Source: Neptunomonas phycophila (GTDB taxonomy: Bacteria > Pseudomonadota > Gammaproteobacteria > Pseudomonadales > Balneatricaceae). From it: a stretch of 64,000 nt of DNA. This document shows positions 1 to 9,849 of the stretch, one piece after another. The translations under genes and the position numbers were made by a program. The notes beneath the pieces are model-generated. The model worked only from the letters and a program-made list of their open reading frames with translations. It was not told the origin of the DNA and ran no database searches. The stretch's first letter is position 1. Each line of letters opens with the position of its first letter. The stretch is from the NCBI RefSeq assembly GCF_001922575.1, contig NZ_MRCI01000002.1, positions 1 through 64,000 of the forward strand, written 5' to 3'.

Positions 1-104
1 GCGAAGTGGAACCACCTGATCCCATCCCGAACTCAGTAGTGAAACGCTTTAGCGCCGATGGTAGTGTGGGGTCTCCCCATGTGAGAGTAGGTCATCGCCA
101 AGCT
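1..104 (+). rRNA. rrf: 5S ribosomal RNA, 5' end cut by window edge
   Basis: The first ~104 bases match the bacterial 5S rRNA consensus closely, including the segments CCGAACTCAGTAGTGAAACG and GCGCCGATGGTAGTGTGGGG. By comparison with the 120-nt E. coli 5S, about the first 16 bases lie before the window. A rho-independent terminator follows directly, so this is the distal end of an rrn operon. No tRNA is seen after it. Confidence 0.96.
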
Positions 105-115
105 TTTATACCGAA

Positions 116-146
116 CCCCTGATTGCGCTGCAGTCAGGGGTTTTTT
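116..146 (+). terminator. rrn operon terminator
   Basis: CCCCTGA (116-122) pairs with TCAGGGG (134-140) and is followed by six T residues. It stands just after the 5S gene and is a standard intrinsic terminator for the rrn transcript. Confidence 0.9.
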
Positions 147-231
147 CGTTATGGGTAAGGGCAGCGTTTGCTGCTAAGCCTGTATTTTCTGAACAAAGTT
201 TATCTCATGAGGCGGCGATGTAAGCGTTTCA

Positions 232-260
232 TGGACAGCTACGGCTGCTTAGTCTAAAAT
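232..260 (+). promoter_or_regulatory. candidate sigma-70 promoter for carAB-greA
   Basis: TGGACA (232-237) is separated by 17 bases from TAAAAT (255-260), a good sigma-70 match. Transcription from here would give a leader of about 120 nt before carA that includes the hairpin at 310-332. A weaker alternative, TTACAG-18-TATAGT at 331-360, would start downstream of that hairpin. Confidence 0.5.
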
Positions 261-309
261 ACCGCCGGTTTAGCTGCTCAAATGCTAACCACATTTAATT
301 CCGTAATAG

Positions 310-332
310 GCGAGGGATGACCTCGCTTTTTT
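310..332 (+). terminator. carA leader hairpin with T-run, possible attenuator
   Basis: GCGAGG (310-315) pairs with CCTCGC (321-326) around a 5-nt loop and is followed by six T residues. This is an intrinsic terminator placed 54 bases before the carA start and after the best promoter candidate. Attenuation of car operons by pyrimidines or arginine is known in pseudomonads, so an attenuator role is plausible but inferred. Confidence 0.55.
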
Positions 333-385
333 ACAGGTGTCACATAGTTTTCTGTATAGTCGCAGCGCACGCGGGGGAGGTTCAA

Positions 386-1522
386 TTGACGAGACCAGCC
401 ATTCTGGCTCTTGAAGATGGTAGTGTATTCAAGGGTATTGCTATTGGCGCAGACGGTCAGTCTAGCGGGGAAGTTGTCTTTAATACTTCCATGACCGGTT
501 ATCAGGAAATTCTCACGGATCCATCATACTGTCGCCAAATTGTTACGTTGACATACCCTCATATTGGTAATGTGGGAACCAATGATGAAGATACTGAGTC
601 CTCTCAGACGTGGGTTTCCGGCCTAGTTATTCGTGATCTACCTTTAGTTGCTAGCAACTTTAGGAAAGAGAAGACCCTAGATCAATATCTAAAAGACAAC
701 AATATTGTTGGAATCGCAGATATTGATACACGTCGATTAACCCGCATTTTACGTGAAAAAGGTTCTTTGAATGGCTGTATCATGGCTGGCAACGTTGATG
801 AAGAATCAGCGCTAGCGGCAGCTAAAGCATTCCCTGGTCTTAAGGGAATGGACTTAGCAAAAGAAGTATCCACTAAAGAATCTTATGAATGGCGTTCATC
901 TACATGGCAGTTAGGTGTAGGTCATGTGGATAAGTCTGATCAAGACCTACCATTCCATGTTGTTGCTTATGATTACGGTGTAAAAAGCAATATCCTGCGT
1001 ATGCTGGTAGAGCGTGGCTGTAAATTGACGGTCGTTCCGGCGCAAACACCTGCTAGTGATGTCCTCGCTATGTCTCCCGATGGCGTTTTCTTATCAAACG
1101 GCCCCGGTGATCCAGAACCTTGTGATTACGCTATCAAAGCGATTCGAGAAGTTTGTGCCGCTGATGTCCCTGTTTTTGGTATTTGTTTAGGGCATCAACT
1201 CCTCGCGTTAGCTTCAGGAGCAAAAACCGTTAAGATGAAGTTTGGTCATCATGGTGCCAACCACCCTGTCCAAGACGTGTCTACTAAAAAGGTGATGATC
1301 ACCAGCCAAAACCACGGCTTTGCTGTTGATGAGTCCACAATGCCTGAAACATTGCGTACAACTCATAAGTCTCTTTTTGATAGCTCTTTGCAAGGTATTG
1401 AGCGTACGGACTGCTCTGCATTTAGTTTCCAGGGGCACCCAGAAGCGAGCCCAGGACCACGCGATGTGGCTCCTCTGTTTGATCGCTTTATTGCAGAAAT
1501 GAGAAAACGTAAATACGCCTAA
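386..1522 (+). CDS. carA: carbamoyl-phosphate synthase small (glutaminase) subunit
   Basis: Hydrolyses glutamine and passes ammonia to CarB, giving carbamoyl phosphate for arginine and pyrimidine synthesis in the cytosol. The N-terminal CarA domain ([20 protein letters not shown]) is followed by a class I glutamine amidotransferase domain with nucleophile Cys in [11 protein letters not shown] and the His/Glu pair in [12 protein letters not shown] place the start at the TTG of 386. A strong GGGGGAGG lies 5 bases before it, and the protein then begins [12 protein letters not shown], in register with known CarA (378 residues, usual length). The longer reading from 317 would run through the leader hairpin and add a 23-residue tail absent from the family. 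First gene of carA-carB-greA. Confidence 0.97.
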   Translation: MTRPAILALEDGSVFKGIAIGADGQSSGEVVFNTSMTGYQEILTDPSYCRQIVTLTYPHIGNVGTNDEDTESSQTWVSGLVIRDLPLVASNFRKEKTLDQYLKDNNIVGIADIDTRRLTRILREKGSLNGCIMAGNVDEESALAAAKAFPGLKGMDLAKEVSTKESYEWRSSTWQLGVGHVDKSDQDLPFHVVAYDYGVKSNILRMLVERGCKLTVVPAQTPASDVLAMSPDGVFLSNGPGDPEPCDYAIKAIREVCAADVPVFGICLGHQLLALASGAKTVKMKFGHHGANHPVQDVSTKKVMITSQNHGFAVDESTMPETLRTTHKSLFDSSLQGIERTDCSAFSFQGHPEASPGPRDVAPLFDRFIAEMRKRKYA

Positions 1523-1573
1523 GTAGCAACTTTTGCGGCTTAGCCAAGTAATTTGATTTGACCGGTTTATACA

Positions 1574-4500
1574 ATGCCAAAACGCACGGACATTAACAGT
1601 ATTTTGATCCTTGGTGCAGGCCCAATTATTATTGGACAAGCCTGCGAGTTTGATTATTCAGGTGCACAAGCGTGTAAAGCGCTGCGTGAAGAAGGTTACC
1701 GAGTTATTTTGGTAAACTCTAATCCTGCAACCATCATGACAGATCCATCGATGGCGGACTCAACATACATTGAGCCGATTAACTGGAAGACAGTTGCCAA
1801 AATTATTGAAAAAGAGCGTCCAGATGTTTTACTACCTACAATGGGTGGTCAGACAGCGCTTAACTGTGCGTTAGATCTTGAACGCGAAGGTGTTTTAGAA
1901 AAGTTTGGTGTTGAGATGGTTGGTGCGAATGCGGATACCATCGATAAAGCAGAAGACCGAGATCGTTTTGATAAGGCGATGAAAAATATCGGTCTTGAGT
2001 GTCCTCGTTCTGCCATCGCGCATAGCATGGAAGAGGCGCTTCAAGTACAAGCGCAATTGGGCTTCCCATGCATCATTCGCCCTTCATTCACAATGGGTGG
2101 ATCAGGTGGTGGTATTGCTTATAACGTTGAAGAATTCAAAGAAATTTGTGAGCGTGGACTTGATCTGTCGCCAACTAACGAGTTGTTAATAGATGAATCG
2201 TTAATTGGATGGAAAGAGTACGAAATGGAAGTCGTTCGAGACAAGAACGATAACTGTATCATTATCTGCGCGATTGAAAACTTTGACGCTATGGGCGTGC
2301 ACACTGGGGACTCAATTACAGTTGCTCCGGCTCAAACGCTGACAGATAAAGAATACCAGATCATGCGAGATGCATCGCTTGCTGTTTTGCGTGAAATAGG
2401 CGTAGAAACTGGTGGTTCGAACGTTCAGTTTGGTGTGAACCCTGAAGATGGCCGTATGGTTGTAATTGAGATGAACCCTCGTGTTTCACGCTCATCAGCC
2501 TTGGCCTCTAAAGCGACAGGTTTCCCTATCGCTAAAGTAGCTGCTAAGTTAGCGATTGGTTACACATTAGATGAGTTGCAAAACGATATTACAGGTGGTG
2601 CTACACCCGCTTCGTTTGAGCCGTCTATCGATTACGTAGTAACCAAGATTCCTCGCTTTACTTTCGAGAAATTCCCGCAAGCTAATGACCGCCTCACAAC
2701 GCAGATGAAGTCTGTAGGTGAAGTCATGGCTATTGGTCGTACGCAACAAGAGTCTTTGCAAAAAGCGCTACGTGGCTTAGAAGTTGGTGCGACTGGATTA
2801 GATCCGATTGTTGATCTAGAAAGTGAAGATGCACGCTCCGATATTATTCGTGAAATGAAGCAACCAGGCGCAGAGCGTATTTGGTATCTTGCTGACGGTT
2901 TCCGTATGGGAATGACGGTTGAAGAGTTATACGAATACTCTGGCATTGATCCGTGGTTCTTGGTGCAAATAGAAGATTTGATCAAAGACGAAGAACGCGT
3001 CAGTAAGATGGGATTACATGAGCTTGACGCTGATGCCGTTTATCGCCTAAAGCGTAAAGGCTTCTCTGATGCTCGCTTGTCTACTCTATTGGGTGTTAGT
3101 GAGAAACAGTTCCGCAAGCATCGTCATGCGTTGAACATTCGTCCTGTCTATAAGCGCGTCGATACCTGTGCAGCTGAATTCGCTACAGATACAGCTTATA
3201 TGTACTCTAGCTATGAAGAAGAGTGTGAGGCTAACCCTTCTGACCGTGAAAAAATCATGGTTATTGGTGGCGGGCCAAACCGCATCGGTCAAGGAATCGA
3301 GTTTGACTACTGCTGTGTGCATGCTGCACTAGCCGCTCGTGAAGCCGGTTACGAAACCATTATGGTTAACTGTAACCCAGAGACCGTCTCTACTGATTAC
3401 GATACGTCTGATCGTTTGTATTTTGAATCGATCACGTTAGAAGATGTGTTAGAAATTGTTCATCTAGAAAAACCTGTCGGTGTAATCGTTCAGTTTGGTG
3501 GTCAAACACCGCTCAAGCTTGCTGTTGCGCTTGAACAGGCTGGTGTGCCGATCATTGGTACATCTCCAGAAGCGATTGATCGTGCAGAGGACCGTGAACA
3601 GTTCCAGCAGATGCTCATGCGTTTGGGGCTTAAGCAGCCAGAGAACTCTACTGTTCGTTCTTTAGAGCAGGCTATCATCGAAGCCAAGAAAATTGGCTAT
3701 CCTCTGGTTGTTCGCCCTTCTTATGTATTGGGTGGGCGTGCGATGGAAATCGTGTACAAGGAAGAAGAGCTTCGCCGCTACATGAACGAAGCCGTCCAGG
3801 TGTCGAATGAAGCGCCAGTCTTATTAGATCGCTTCTTGAATGCTGCTGTTGAAATTGATATTGATGCCGTATCTGACGGTGAAACGGTTGTTATTGGCGC
3901 GATCATGCAGCACATTGAACAGGCAGGTGTGCACTCAGGTGATTCGGCTTGCTCATTCCCGCCGTACAGTCTGTCAAAAGACGTGCAAGACCAGATGCGT
4001 GAGCAAGTCAAAAAAATGGCGATTGAGTTAGGCGTTGTTGGCTTAATGAACTGCCAGTTGGCTTACCAAGACGGCGAAATCTACGTTATCGAAGTAAACC
4101 CGCGTGCGTCACGTACGGTTCCTTTTGTATCTAAATGTATTGGTGTTTCGTTAGCGAAAGTTGCCGCTTTAGTTATGACAGGTAAAAAGCTAGCTGAGAT
4201 AGGTTTTACAGAAGAGATAATTCCTTCGTATTTCCATGTAAAAGAAGCTGTTTTCCCGTTTAACAAGTTCCAAGGCGTTGACCCTATTCTTTCTCCAGAA
4301 ATGAAATCTACTGGTGAAGTAATGGGTACGGGTGAAAGTTTCGGTGAAGCCTTTATGAAAGCGACAATAGGTGCGGGTGAAAAAATGCCTAAGCCTGGTA
4401 AGGCGTTCATCTCTGTTCGTAATGTCGATAAAGACGGTGCAGTGCCTATTGCTAAATCGCTGATTGAATTGGGCTTTTCGCTGGTTGCAACCGGTGGTAC

Positions 4501-4780
4501 TGCTGCTTTCTTCAAAGAACATGGCATTGATGTCAGTATTGTGAACAAAGTCGCCGAAGGTCGTCCTAATATTATTGATATGATAAAGAACCACGAGGTT
4601 GTTTACGTAGTCAATACAACGGAAGGCCGTAAAGCGATAGCTGATTCATCTGAAATCCGTCGCAGTGCGTTACAGCATAAGGTTCCTTATACAACGACAT
4701 TGGCAGGCGCTGAAGCGATTGTGAAGGCATTAGAGTACGGCGAAGAGAAAGAAGTTCGTCGGCTACAGGATCTGCATTAA
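1574..4780 (+). CDS. carB: carbamoyl-phosphate synthase large subunit
   Basis: Makes carbamoyl phosphate from bicarbonate, ammonia and two ATP, with CarA. At 1068 residues it is full length (E. coli 1073). Two homologous ATP-grasp halves are visible: one opens [20 protein letters not shown] near residue 10, the other [18 protein letters not shown] near residue 560. The C-terminal MGS-like allosteric domain carries [15 protein letters not shown] near residue 970, the usual site for UMP and ornithine control. It lies 51 bases after carA and 11 bases before greA, so the three are likely co-transcribed. Confidence 0.99.
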   Translation: MPKRTDINSILILGAGPIIIGQACEFDYSGAQACKALREEGYRVILVNSNPATIMTDPSMADSTYIEPINWKTVAKIIEKERPDVLLPTMGGQTALNCALDLEREGVLEKFGVEMVGANADTIDKAEDRDRFDKAMKNIGLECPRSAIAHSMEEALQVQAQLGFPCIIRPSFTMGGSGGGIAYNVEEFKEICERGLDLSPTNELLIDESLIGWKEYEMEVVRDKNDNCIIICAIENFDAMGVHTGDSITVAPAQTLTDKEYQIMRDASLAVLREIGVETGGSNVQFGVNPEDGRMVVIEMNPRVSRSSALASKATGFPIAKVAAKLAIGYTLDELQNDITGGATPASFEPSIDYVVTKIPRFTFEKFPQANDRLTTQMKSVGEVMAIGRTQQESLQKALRGLEVGATGLDPIVDLESEDARSDIIREMKQPGAERIWYLADGFRMGMTVEELYEYSGIDPWFLVQIEDLIKDEERVSKMGLHELDADAVYRLKRKGFSDARLSTLLGVSEKQFRKHRHALNIRPVYKRVDTCAAEFATDTAYMYSSYEEECEANPSDREKIMVIGGGPNRIGQGIEFDYCCVHAALAAREAGYETIMVNCNPETVSTDYDTSDRLYFESITLEDVLEIVHLEKPVGVIVQFGGQTPLKLAVALEQAGVPIIGTSPEAIDRAEDREQFQQMLMRLGLKQPENSTVRSLEQAIIEAKKIGYPLVVRPSYVLGGRAMEIVYKEEELRRYMNEAVQVSNEAPVLLDRFLNAAVEIDIDAVSDGETVVIGAIMQHIEQAGVHSGDSACSFPPYSLSKDVQDQMREQVKKMAIELGVVGLMNCQLAYQDGEIYVIEVNPRASRTVPFVSKCIGVSLAKVAALVMTGKKLAEIGFTEEIIPSYFHVKEAVFPFNKFQGVDPILSPEMKSTGEVMGTGESFGEAFMKATIGAGEKMPKPGKAFISVRNVDKDGAVPIAKSLIELGFSLVATGGTAAFFKEHGIDVSIVNKVAEGRPNIIDMIKNHEVVYVVNTTEGRKAIADSSEIRRSALQHKVPYTTTLAGAEAIVKALEYGEEKEVRRLQDLH

Positions 4781-4791
4781 AGGAGTAGTTC

Positions 4792-5268
4792 ATGAGTCGT
4801 GTACCCATGACGGTGAGTGGCGAATTAGCGCTGCGAAAAGAACTTGATCAGTTAAAAACATCTGATCGCCCACGTATTATCCAAGCTATTGCGGATGCGC
4901 GTGAGCACGGTGACCTGAAAGAAAACGCTGAGTACCATGCTGCTCGTGAAGAGCAGGGCTTTGTCGAAGGCCGTATTCAGGAGCTAGAAAGCAAGTTATC
5001 AAACGCTCAAGTTATTGATGTGCTTGCTATTCCACATACGGGTAAAGTTATTTTCGGTACTACAGTTGTTATTGTTAACTGTGATACTGATGAAACGGTT
5101 AAATACCAGATTGTTGGAGATGATGAAGCAAATATTAAGATTGGCAAGCTGTCGGTAAACTCACCAATTGCGCGCGGTCTTATTGGTAAATCTGAAGGCG
5201 ATATAGCGGGAATTCAAACACCTGGCGGGATCGTTGAATACGAAATCGAAGAAGTACTTCACGTTTAA
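4792..5268 (+). CDS. greA: transcription elongation factor GreA
   Basis: Enters the RNA polymerase secondary channel and triggers cleavage of backtracked RNA. The 158-residue protein has the N-terminal coiled-coil hairpin with the acidic tip and typical text [20 protein letters not shown], and the C-terminal FKBP-like domain ending [14 protein letters not shown]...YEIEEV. AAGGAG ends 6 bases before the ATG. The carB-greA order is common in gammaproteobacteria. A strong terminator follows. Confidence 0.98.
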   Translation: MSRVPMTVSGELALRKELDQLKTSDRPRIIQAIADAREHGDLKENAEYHAAREEQGFVEGRIQELESKLSNAQVIDVLAIPHTGKVIFGTTVVIVNCDTDETVKYQIVGDDEANIKIGKLSVNSPIARGLIGKSEGDIAGIQTPGGIVEYEIEEVLHV

Positions 5269-5287
5269 CCACTCGTGTTAGACAGCC

Positions 5288-5335
5288 TACCTTCTCAGTA
5301 AGGCACGCCTTTACTGAGAAGGTAAACATATTTTT
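5288..5335 (+). terminator. carAB-greA terminator
   Basis: TACCTTCTCAGTAA (5288-5301) pairs perfectly with TTACTGAGAAGGTA (5311-5324), 14 bp, extended by GG/CC across one bulged base. Five T residues follow at 5331-5335 after a short A-rich gap. It closes the car operon. Confidence 0.85.
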
Positions 5336-5488
5336 ACCCAATACTCATATTATCGATAATGTTTCTGCAGTTGCTGTGGTGGTGCTTAGCTGCAGGAATC
5401 GTTTTTTATTCGTATTTCATATTCGCATTGGCGTAATCGAAGTTGTGTTGATAACACTCTTCTTGTTTGAGTCTGGTTTAAAGTATTA

Positions 5489-5505
5489 ATGTTATGTTAT
5501 AACAT
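5489..5505. promoter_or_regulatory. Zur box
   Basis: ATGTTATGTTATAACAT is a 17-bp palindrome with one mismatch. It matches the gammaproteobacterial Zur consensus core GTTATANNATAAC closely. It lies 34 bases before a COG0523 GTPase followed by DUF1826, both known Zur-regulon families, which makes zinc repression of this pair very likely. Confidence 0.85.
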
Positions 5506-5538
5506 ATATTAGATATCTATTTTCTAAGGATGCAATGT

Positions 5539-6744
5539 ATGTTTGAACAGCGACTACCGGTTACTGTGCTGTCGGGCTTTCTCGGCGCTGGTAAAACAAC
5601 GGTTTTAAGCCACATTTTAAATAACCGCAGTGGAAAAAAAGTGGCTGTTATCGTAAATGATATGAGTGAAGTTAATATCGACGCTTCGATCGTTCAGAAT
5701 GAGGTTTCTCTGAACCGCAGTGAAGAAAAATTAGTAGAAATGAGTAATGGGTGTATTTGCTGCACATTACGTGAAGATCTGCTCTTAGAGGTTACTAAGT
5801 TGGCTAGGGACGGCCGGTTTGACTATCTGGTTATTGAATCGACGGGGATATCAGAGCCTCTACCTGTGGCTGAAACCTTCACGTTTGCTGATGAGGATGG
5901 TAAGTCATTATCGGATGTGGCGGTGCTTGATACCATGGTCACTGTTGTTGATGCGGTTAACTTCTTAAAAGACTATGAAGCAGCTCAATACCTGCAAGAC
6001 TCAGGCGAGTCATTGGGCGAAGAGGATGAGCGAAGCGTTGCTGACTTGCTAGTCGATCAAGTCGAGTTTGCTGATGTAATTCTGATTAGTAAAACCGATC
6101 TGATAGATGCCTCAGAGCTTGAGCGGCTAACTGCCATCCTTAAAACACTCAATACGAGCGCCCGGATTTTACCGATTGAGCAAGGGCAAGTGGATATTGA
6201 CCAGATTCTTAATACGCGTCTTTTTGATTTTGAACGTGCACAACAAGCTCCGGGTTGGCTTAAGGAAATGCGCGGAGAACATGTCCCAGAAACGCAAGAG
6301 TATGGGATTAGTAGTTTTAGTTATCAGGCGCGCTTGCCGTTTCATCCAGAAAAGTTTTATCAGTTGCTCCATAACACGGAGCGTTTCGGTAAGTTAATCC
6401 GTTCAAAGGGGTATTTTTGGTTAGCAACTCGCCCTGAGTTTGCTGGACAGTGGAGTCAAGCGGGTGGTATCGCCCGATATGGTTTTGCAGGCATGTTCTG
6501 GAAAGCCATTCCAAAAGATCGTTGGCCTGAAGATCATGAGTTTATTGAGTCTATAGAGAATAAATGGGTTGAGCCGTTTGGCGATATGAGACAAGAGTTA
6601 GTGTTTATAGGTCAGCAGCTGGATAAAGAGGCAATGACAAGCGCGTTGAATGACTGCCTTTTATCAGAAGAGGAGGTGTTAAAAGGAAAGCGCTACTGGA
6701 TGGCTCTGAATGATCCGTTTCCTGCGTGGGGAGAGCAAGCATGA
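5539..6744 (+). CDS. COG0523 (CobW/ZigA-type) metallochaperone GTPase
   Basis: A G3E-family GTPase of 401 residues, expected to deliver or buffer zinc when the metal is scarce. Walker A is GFLGAGKTT near residue 15, the metal-binding CxCC motif is in [13 protein letters not shown] near residue 75, and a CobW C-terminal domain fills the last ~130 residues. The start chosen is the ATG at 5539, 8 bases after AAGGA; an ATG at 5530 overlaps that ribosome-binding site. There is no His-rich linker. The Zur box just upstream and the overlapping DUF1826 gene point to the zinc-starvation branch of the family, not the cobalamin branch. Confidence 0.9.
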   Translation: MFEQRLPVTVLSGFLGAGKTTVLSHILNNRSGKKVAVIVNDMSEVNIDASIVQNEVSLNRSEEKLVEMSNGCICCTLREDLLLEVTKLARDGRFDYLVIESTGISEPLPVAETFTFADEDGKSLSDVAVLDTMVTVVDAVNFLKDYEAAQYLQDSGESLGEEDERSVADLLVDQVEFADVILISKTDLIDASELERLTAILKTLNTSARILPIEQGQVDIDQILNTRLFDFERAQQAPGWLKEMRGEHVPETQEYGISSFSYQARLPFHPEKFYQLLHNTERFGKLIRSKGYFWLATRPEFAGQWSQAGGIARYGFAGMFWKAIPKDRWPEDHEFIESIENKWVEPFGDMRQELVFIGQQLDKEAMTSALNDCLLSEEEVLKGKRYWMALNDPFPAWGEQA

Positions 6745-7418
6745 ATGCCGCTGTTCCAACTCATTTAAATGTGCCTAAACCTCCCGACGCTCGCCGGTCA
6801 GTTATAGGCGAGCATCCGGCTTCGTTTATAGATTTCTATCAAGAAGATACCAATATTGTTATATGGCAGCGTAAGCTTAATGATGCACTGCAAGAAAGCG
6901 TAGCTCGTTTTTTGACAACAAATACTTATTTTAAATCTGTCATGACCGTGACGCCTGATTGCACCTATGAAGCTGTCATAGAGGCGCTTGGGCGTTTTGA
7001 CGGGGCGGATATCATCAGTGAAGATGTTGCGCTCTTAGTGGATATGTTTTTTTGCCTATTTGAGTTAAAGCGTGCGGGGCTCCGCTTTAGTGTGCTTAAC
7101 CAGGCCATGTGTCCTCGGTTTCATGTTGATAAAGTCCCGTGCCGTCTTATTACGACTTATCAGGGAGTTGCGACTGAATGGCTCGCCGACAAAGATGTTG
7201 ATCGCTCAAAACTAGGGGCGGGTAATTTGGGTAAAGTGGATGCCAAATCTGGCCTTTATCGAAGTAGTCGAGATATTCAGCAGCTTAATCAGGGAGATGT
7301 GGCTTTATTGAAAGGGGAGTTGTGGGTCGGTAATGAGAATGCCGGGTTAGTCCATCGCTCCCCTGCTGTAGCTGACAAACAGCCTCGCTTAATGCTTACA
7401 TTGGACTTCATATCATAG
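6741..7418 (+). CDS. DUF1826 family protein, Zur-regulon partner
   Basis: A 225-residue protein of the DUF1826 family, whose biochemical function is not established. The family signature [19 protein letters not shown] and [11 protein letters not shown] is clear near residues 125-160. The His-x-Asp in CPRFHVD resembles the metal ligands of 2-oxoglutarate/iron oxygenases, which is inference only. The ATG overlaps the stop of the COG0523 gene (ATGA), with GGGGAGAG 6 bases before it, so translation is coupled. Presumed to be induced by zinc starvation. Confidence 0.85.
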   Translation: MNAAVPTHLNVPKPPDARRSVIGEHPASFIDFYQEDTNIVIWQRKLNDALQESVARFLTTNTYFKSVMTVTPDCTYEAVIEALGRFDGADIISEDVALLVDMFFCLFELKRAGLRFSVLNQAMCPRFHVDKVPCRLITTYQGVATEWLADKDVDRSKLGAGNLGKVDAKSGLYRSSRDIQQLNQGDVALLKGELWVGNENAGLVHRSPAVADKQPRLMLTLDFIS

Positions 7419-7456
7419 TATTTATTGTTGTCATATTTTAGCGAGTGGCTAAATGT

Positions 7457-7498
7457 AGGTTTATTGATTACCTGTTATCTTGGTAGTCGTGTAAACCT
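7457..7498 (+). ncRNA. two-tier RNA stem-loop before metY
   Basis: AGGTTTA (7457-7463) pairs with TAAACCT (7492-7498). Inside it GATTACC (7466-7472) pairs with GGTAGTC (7482-7488), one G-T pair, around a 9-nt loop. No T-run follows, so it is not an ordinary terminator. It may be the end of the Zur operon transcript or part of a metY leader. Confidence 0.4.
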
Positions 7499-7564
7499 GT
7501 TGTTCTGAATGATGTCGCTTGGATAATCGTGATAAGCTGAGCCGCATTACTGCAAGATACTCGC

Positions 7565-7588
7565 TACTCTCTTTCAAAAAAGAGAGTA
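7565..7588 (+). ncRNA. metY leader hairpin
   Basis: TACTCTCTTT (7565-7574) pairs perfectly with AAAGAGAGTA (7579-7588) around a 4-nt loop, 38 bases before the metY start. There is no T-run. It is a probable 5' UTR structure; I recognise no known SAM riboswitch. Confidence 0.4.
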
Positions 7589-7625
7589 TTCAATGATAAA
7601 AATATAAAATTTGAAGAGTCATATC

Positions 7626-8897
7626 ATGAAGCTAGAATCAATCGCTCTCCATCATGCTTATAAATCGGAAGACACAACCAAAGCGGCTGCGGTTCCTATT
7701 TATCAGACCACTTCGTATACCTTTGATAACACCCAACACGGTGCTGATCTGTTTGATCTTAAGGTGGCGGGTAATATCTATACACGCATTATGAATCCAA
7801 CCTCTTCGGTGCTAGAGCAACGTGTTGCCGAAATGGAGGGAGGGATAGGCGCGTTGGCTGTTGCCTCTGGCATGTCTGCTATTACTTACGCTATTCAGTG
7901 TATCTGTGAGGCGGGTGATAATATTGTGAGTACAAGCCAATTGTACGGCGGTACTTATAATCTATTTGCACACACCTTTCCTAAACAGGGCATTACCGTT
8001 CGGATGGTGTCTGCTGAGGACTTTGACGGCTTTGAGAAAGCGATCGATAAGAACACCAAAGCGATATTTTGTGAATCGATAGGTAACCCTGCTGGTAATG
8101 TGGTGGATATTGCTAAGTTGTCTGAGATAGCTCATCGACATGGCATTCCTGTTATTGTCGATAATACGGTAGCGACACCGTACCTGTGCCGTCCGTTTGA
8201 GCTAGGGGCCGACATCGTGGTGCACTCACTCACTAAGTATATTGGTGGGCATGGTACTTCTATCGGTGGTGCGATCGTTGATTCTGGAAAGTTTGATTGG
8301 GCCGCTAATAAAGAGCGTTTCCCAATGCTGAATGAGCCGGATCCGTCTTACCATGATGTGGTGTACGTCGAAGCCCTTGGTCCTGCCGCTTATATCGGTC
8401 GTTGTCGTGTAGTGCCGCTTAGAAATACGGGCGCCGCTATTTCACCGATGAATGCTTTCCTTATTTTGCAAGGTTTAGAAACACTTGGCTTGCGGATGGA
8501 GCGCCATTGCGAAAACGCCGAGAAGTTGGCGCAATTCCTTCAAAACCATGAGAAAGTAGAGTGGGTAAATTATGCCGCTTTACCCGACAGCCCCTATCAA
8601 GCTAATTGTCAAAAAATCACGGGCGGTAAAGCGTCAGGGATTTTAAGTTTTGGTATTACTGGCGGGATAGAAGCCGGAACACGCTTTATTGACGCGTTAG
8701 AGATGATCTTACGTTTGGTTAATATTGGAGATGCTAAATCGTTGGCTTGTCATCCTGCGTCAACCACTCATCGACAGTTGAACGACGAAGAGTTAGCGGC
8801 AGCAGGGGTGAGCCCTGATCTAGTAAGAATATCGGTTGGTATCGAGCACATTGACGATATCATCGCGGATGTCAGCCAAGCACTGGATAAGGCCTAA
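7626..8897 (+). CDS. metY: O-acetylhomoserine (thiol)-lyase / sulfhydrylase
   Basis: A PLP enzyme of the Cys/Met-metabolism family that makes homocysteine (or methionine) from O-acetylhomoserine and sulfide or methanethiol. The 423-residue length and text such as PIYQTTSYTFDNTQHGADLF, YTRIMNPTS and CHPASTTHRQL are typical of MetY. The PLP lysine lies in VVHSLTKYIGGHGTSIGG. I use the ATG at 7626, behind GAAGAG; the TTG at 7611 is inside that ribosome-binding site. It has its own promoter region with two hairpins. A cystathionine gamma-synthase reading is less likely, because the internal insert is of the long MetY type. Confidence 0.93.
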   Translation: MKLESIALHHAYKSEDTTKAAAVPIYQTTSYTFDNTQHGADLFDLKVAGNIYTRIMNPTSSVLEQRVAEMEGGIGALAVASGMSAITYAIQCICEAGDNIVSTSQLYGGTYNLFAHTFPKQGITVRMVSAEDFDGFEKAIDKNTKAIFCESIGNPAGNVVDIAKLSEIAHRHGIPVIVDNTVATPYLCRPFELGADIVVHSLTKYIGGHGTSIGGAIVDSGKFDWAANKERFPMLNEPDPSYHDVVYVEALGPAAYIGRCRVVPLRNTGAAISPMNAFLILQGLETLGLRMERHCENAEKLAQFLQNHEKVEWVNYAALPDSPYQANCQKITGGKASGILSFGITGGIEAGTRFIDALEMILRLVNIGDAKSLACHPASTTHRQLNDEELAAAGVSPDLVRISVGIEHIDDIIADVSQALDKA

Positions 8898-8927
8898 GGG
8901 TACGATATTAGTTAGTTGAGAGATCAT

Positions 8928-8990
8928 CTAAACCCCAGCTCGAAACGTAAGTTCACTAGATCAATAGTGAATGTTTTGAGCAGGGGTTAG
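8928..8990 (+). ncRNA. long hairpin masking the ribosome-binding site of the TIGR03643 gene
   Basis: CTAAACCCC (8928-8936) pairs with GGGGTTAG (8983-8990) across one bulge. CTCGAAAC pairs with GTTTTGAG, and TTCACTA (8952-8958) with TAGTGAA (8965-8971) around a 6-nt loop. That gives about 23 bp in total. The AGGGG that would serve as Shine-Dalgarno for the GTG at 8992 lies in the 3' arm. No T-run follows. Confidence 0.6.
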
Positions 8991-8991
8991 C

Positions 8992-9237
8992 GTGGATAAC
9001 GTAGATGAATCGCGGATTATAGAAATGGCTTGGGAAGATCGAACGCCTTTCGAAGCTATCGATACCTTATATGGGCTTTGCGAGTCTGAAGTAATTAAGA
9101 TGATGCGTCGTCAGCTCAAGCCCAGTAGTTTTAAGTTGTGGCGTAGCCGAGTCGCTGGACGCAAAACAAAACACCTGGCGTTACGCTCTGCCAAGGTAAG
9201 CCGAGCGTATTGTTCCCGACAGTACAAACCAAAATAA
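8992..9237 (+). CDS. TIGR03643 family protein
   Basis: An 81-residue protein with the family hallmarks MAWEDRTPFEAID, SEVIKMMRR and KPSSFKLWRSRVAGRKTKH. It is a small, basic, cytosolic protein with an HTH-like fold; no function is established for the family. The start is a GTG at 8992 whose Shine-Dalgarno sits in the arm of a long hairpin. It is convergent with the Crp/Fnr gene, with 24 bases between the stops. Confidence 0.85.
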   Translation: MDNVDESRIIEMAWEDRTPFEAIDTLYGLCESEVIKMMRRQLKPSSFKLWRSRVAGRKTKHLALRSAKVSRAYCSRQYKPK

Positions 9238-9261
9238 TGTAAAGCCAAACGATTACTCTTT

Positions 9262-9849
9262 TCAACTCAATGAAAGTTTAGCGCGAATCCGGCTCAGAGC
9301 AACGGGTGTTATTCCTATATAGGATGCAATCTGTTGCAGCGGGATGCGCTCTTTTAGTTCGGGATAATCAGCACAAAAGTTAAGGTAACGCTGCTCTGCC
9401 GTTTCTTTCACAAAAGCGCTTTCTCGCTCTTCTTTGGTAATAAAAATATTTTCCAAAAAGTGGATGTAAAAAGATAAAAAGCTTTTATCGTGCTGCAGCT
9501 GTTCGAAGAATGTTGGCCATGGATAGGAGATTACAACACTGTCTTCTAGGGCTTGAATACCAAACAGCACCGGTGCTTGAGTGACCATAGATCGTGTAGA
9601 ACCGATGATGCGAGGGCTTTTAGCAAAGGTCTGAGTGAACTCTTTGCCGGTATCTGAAACGCTCACATACCTCATCAAGCCCTTGTGTAAAAAGTAAAGT
9701 TTATTGGCATGATCGCCTTGTTGAAAAAGATAATCTCCCTTGCGGATAACATGGATATCGAGGGTTAGCGAAAAACGTTCCCACTTTATTTGGTAACCCA
9801 TGTCCGAAAAGTAGGCCCTAAAGCTATCTTGTAGTTGAGTGCGATCCAT
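9262..9849 (-). CDS. Crp/Fnr-family regulator
   Basis: A 195-residue protein with an N-terminal cyclic-nucleotide-binding beta-barrel (GDYLFQQGDHANKLYFLHKGLMRY, residues ~38-60) and a short C-terminal winged helix (IPLQQIASYIGITPVALSRI). It has no cysteine cluster, so it is not an oxygen-sensing Fnr. Its ligand is unknown. The gene starts inside the end of the EamA exporter gene (26-base overlap), so it is the last gene of nat-exporter-regulator and may control the operon or efflux. Confidence 0.88.
   Translation of the reverse strand: MDRTQLQDSFRAYFSDMGYQIKWERFSLTLDIHVIRKGDYLFQQGDHANKLYFLHKGLMRYVSVSDTGKEFTQTFAKSPRIIGSTRSMVTQAPVLFGIQALEDSVVISYPWPTFFEQLQHDKSFLSFYIHFLENIFITKEERESAFVKETAEQRYLNFCADYPELKERIPLQQIASYIGITPVALSRIRAKLSLS

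Noticed and set aside
1214-1639. 141-codon antisense frame over carA/carB
   Set aside because: It lies opposite two certain genes; no start signals and no recognisable protein.
4081-4548. 155-codon antisense frame over carB
   Set aside because: Shadow of carB codon usage; no homology and no ribosome-binding site.
7441-7625. SAM riboswitch or T-box in the metY leader
   Set aside because: The stems seen do not match the conserved cores of known classes.
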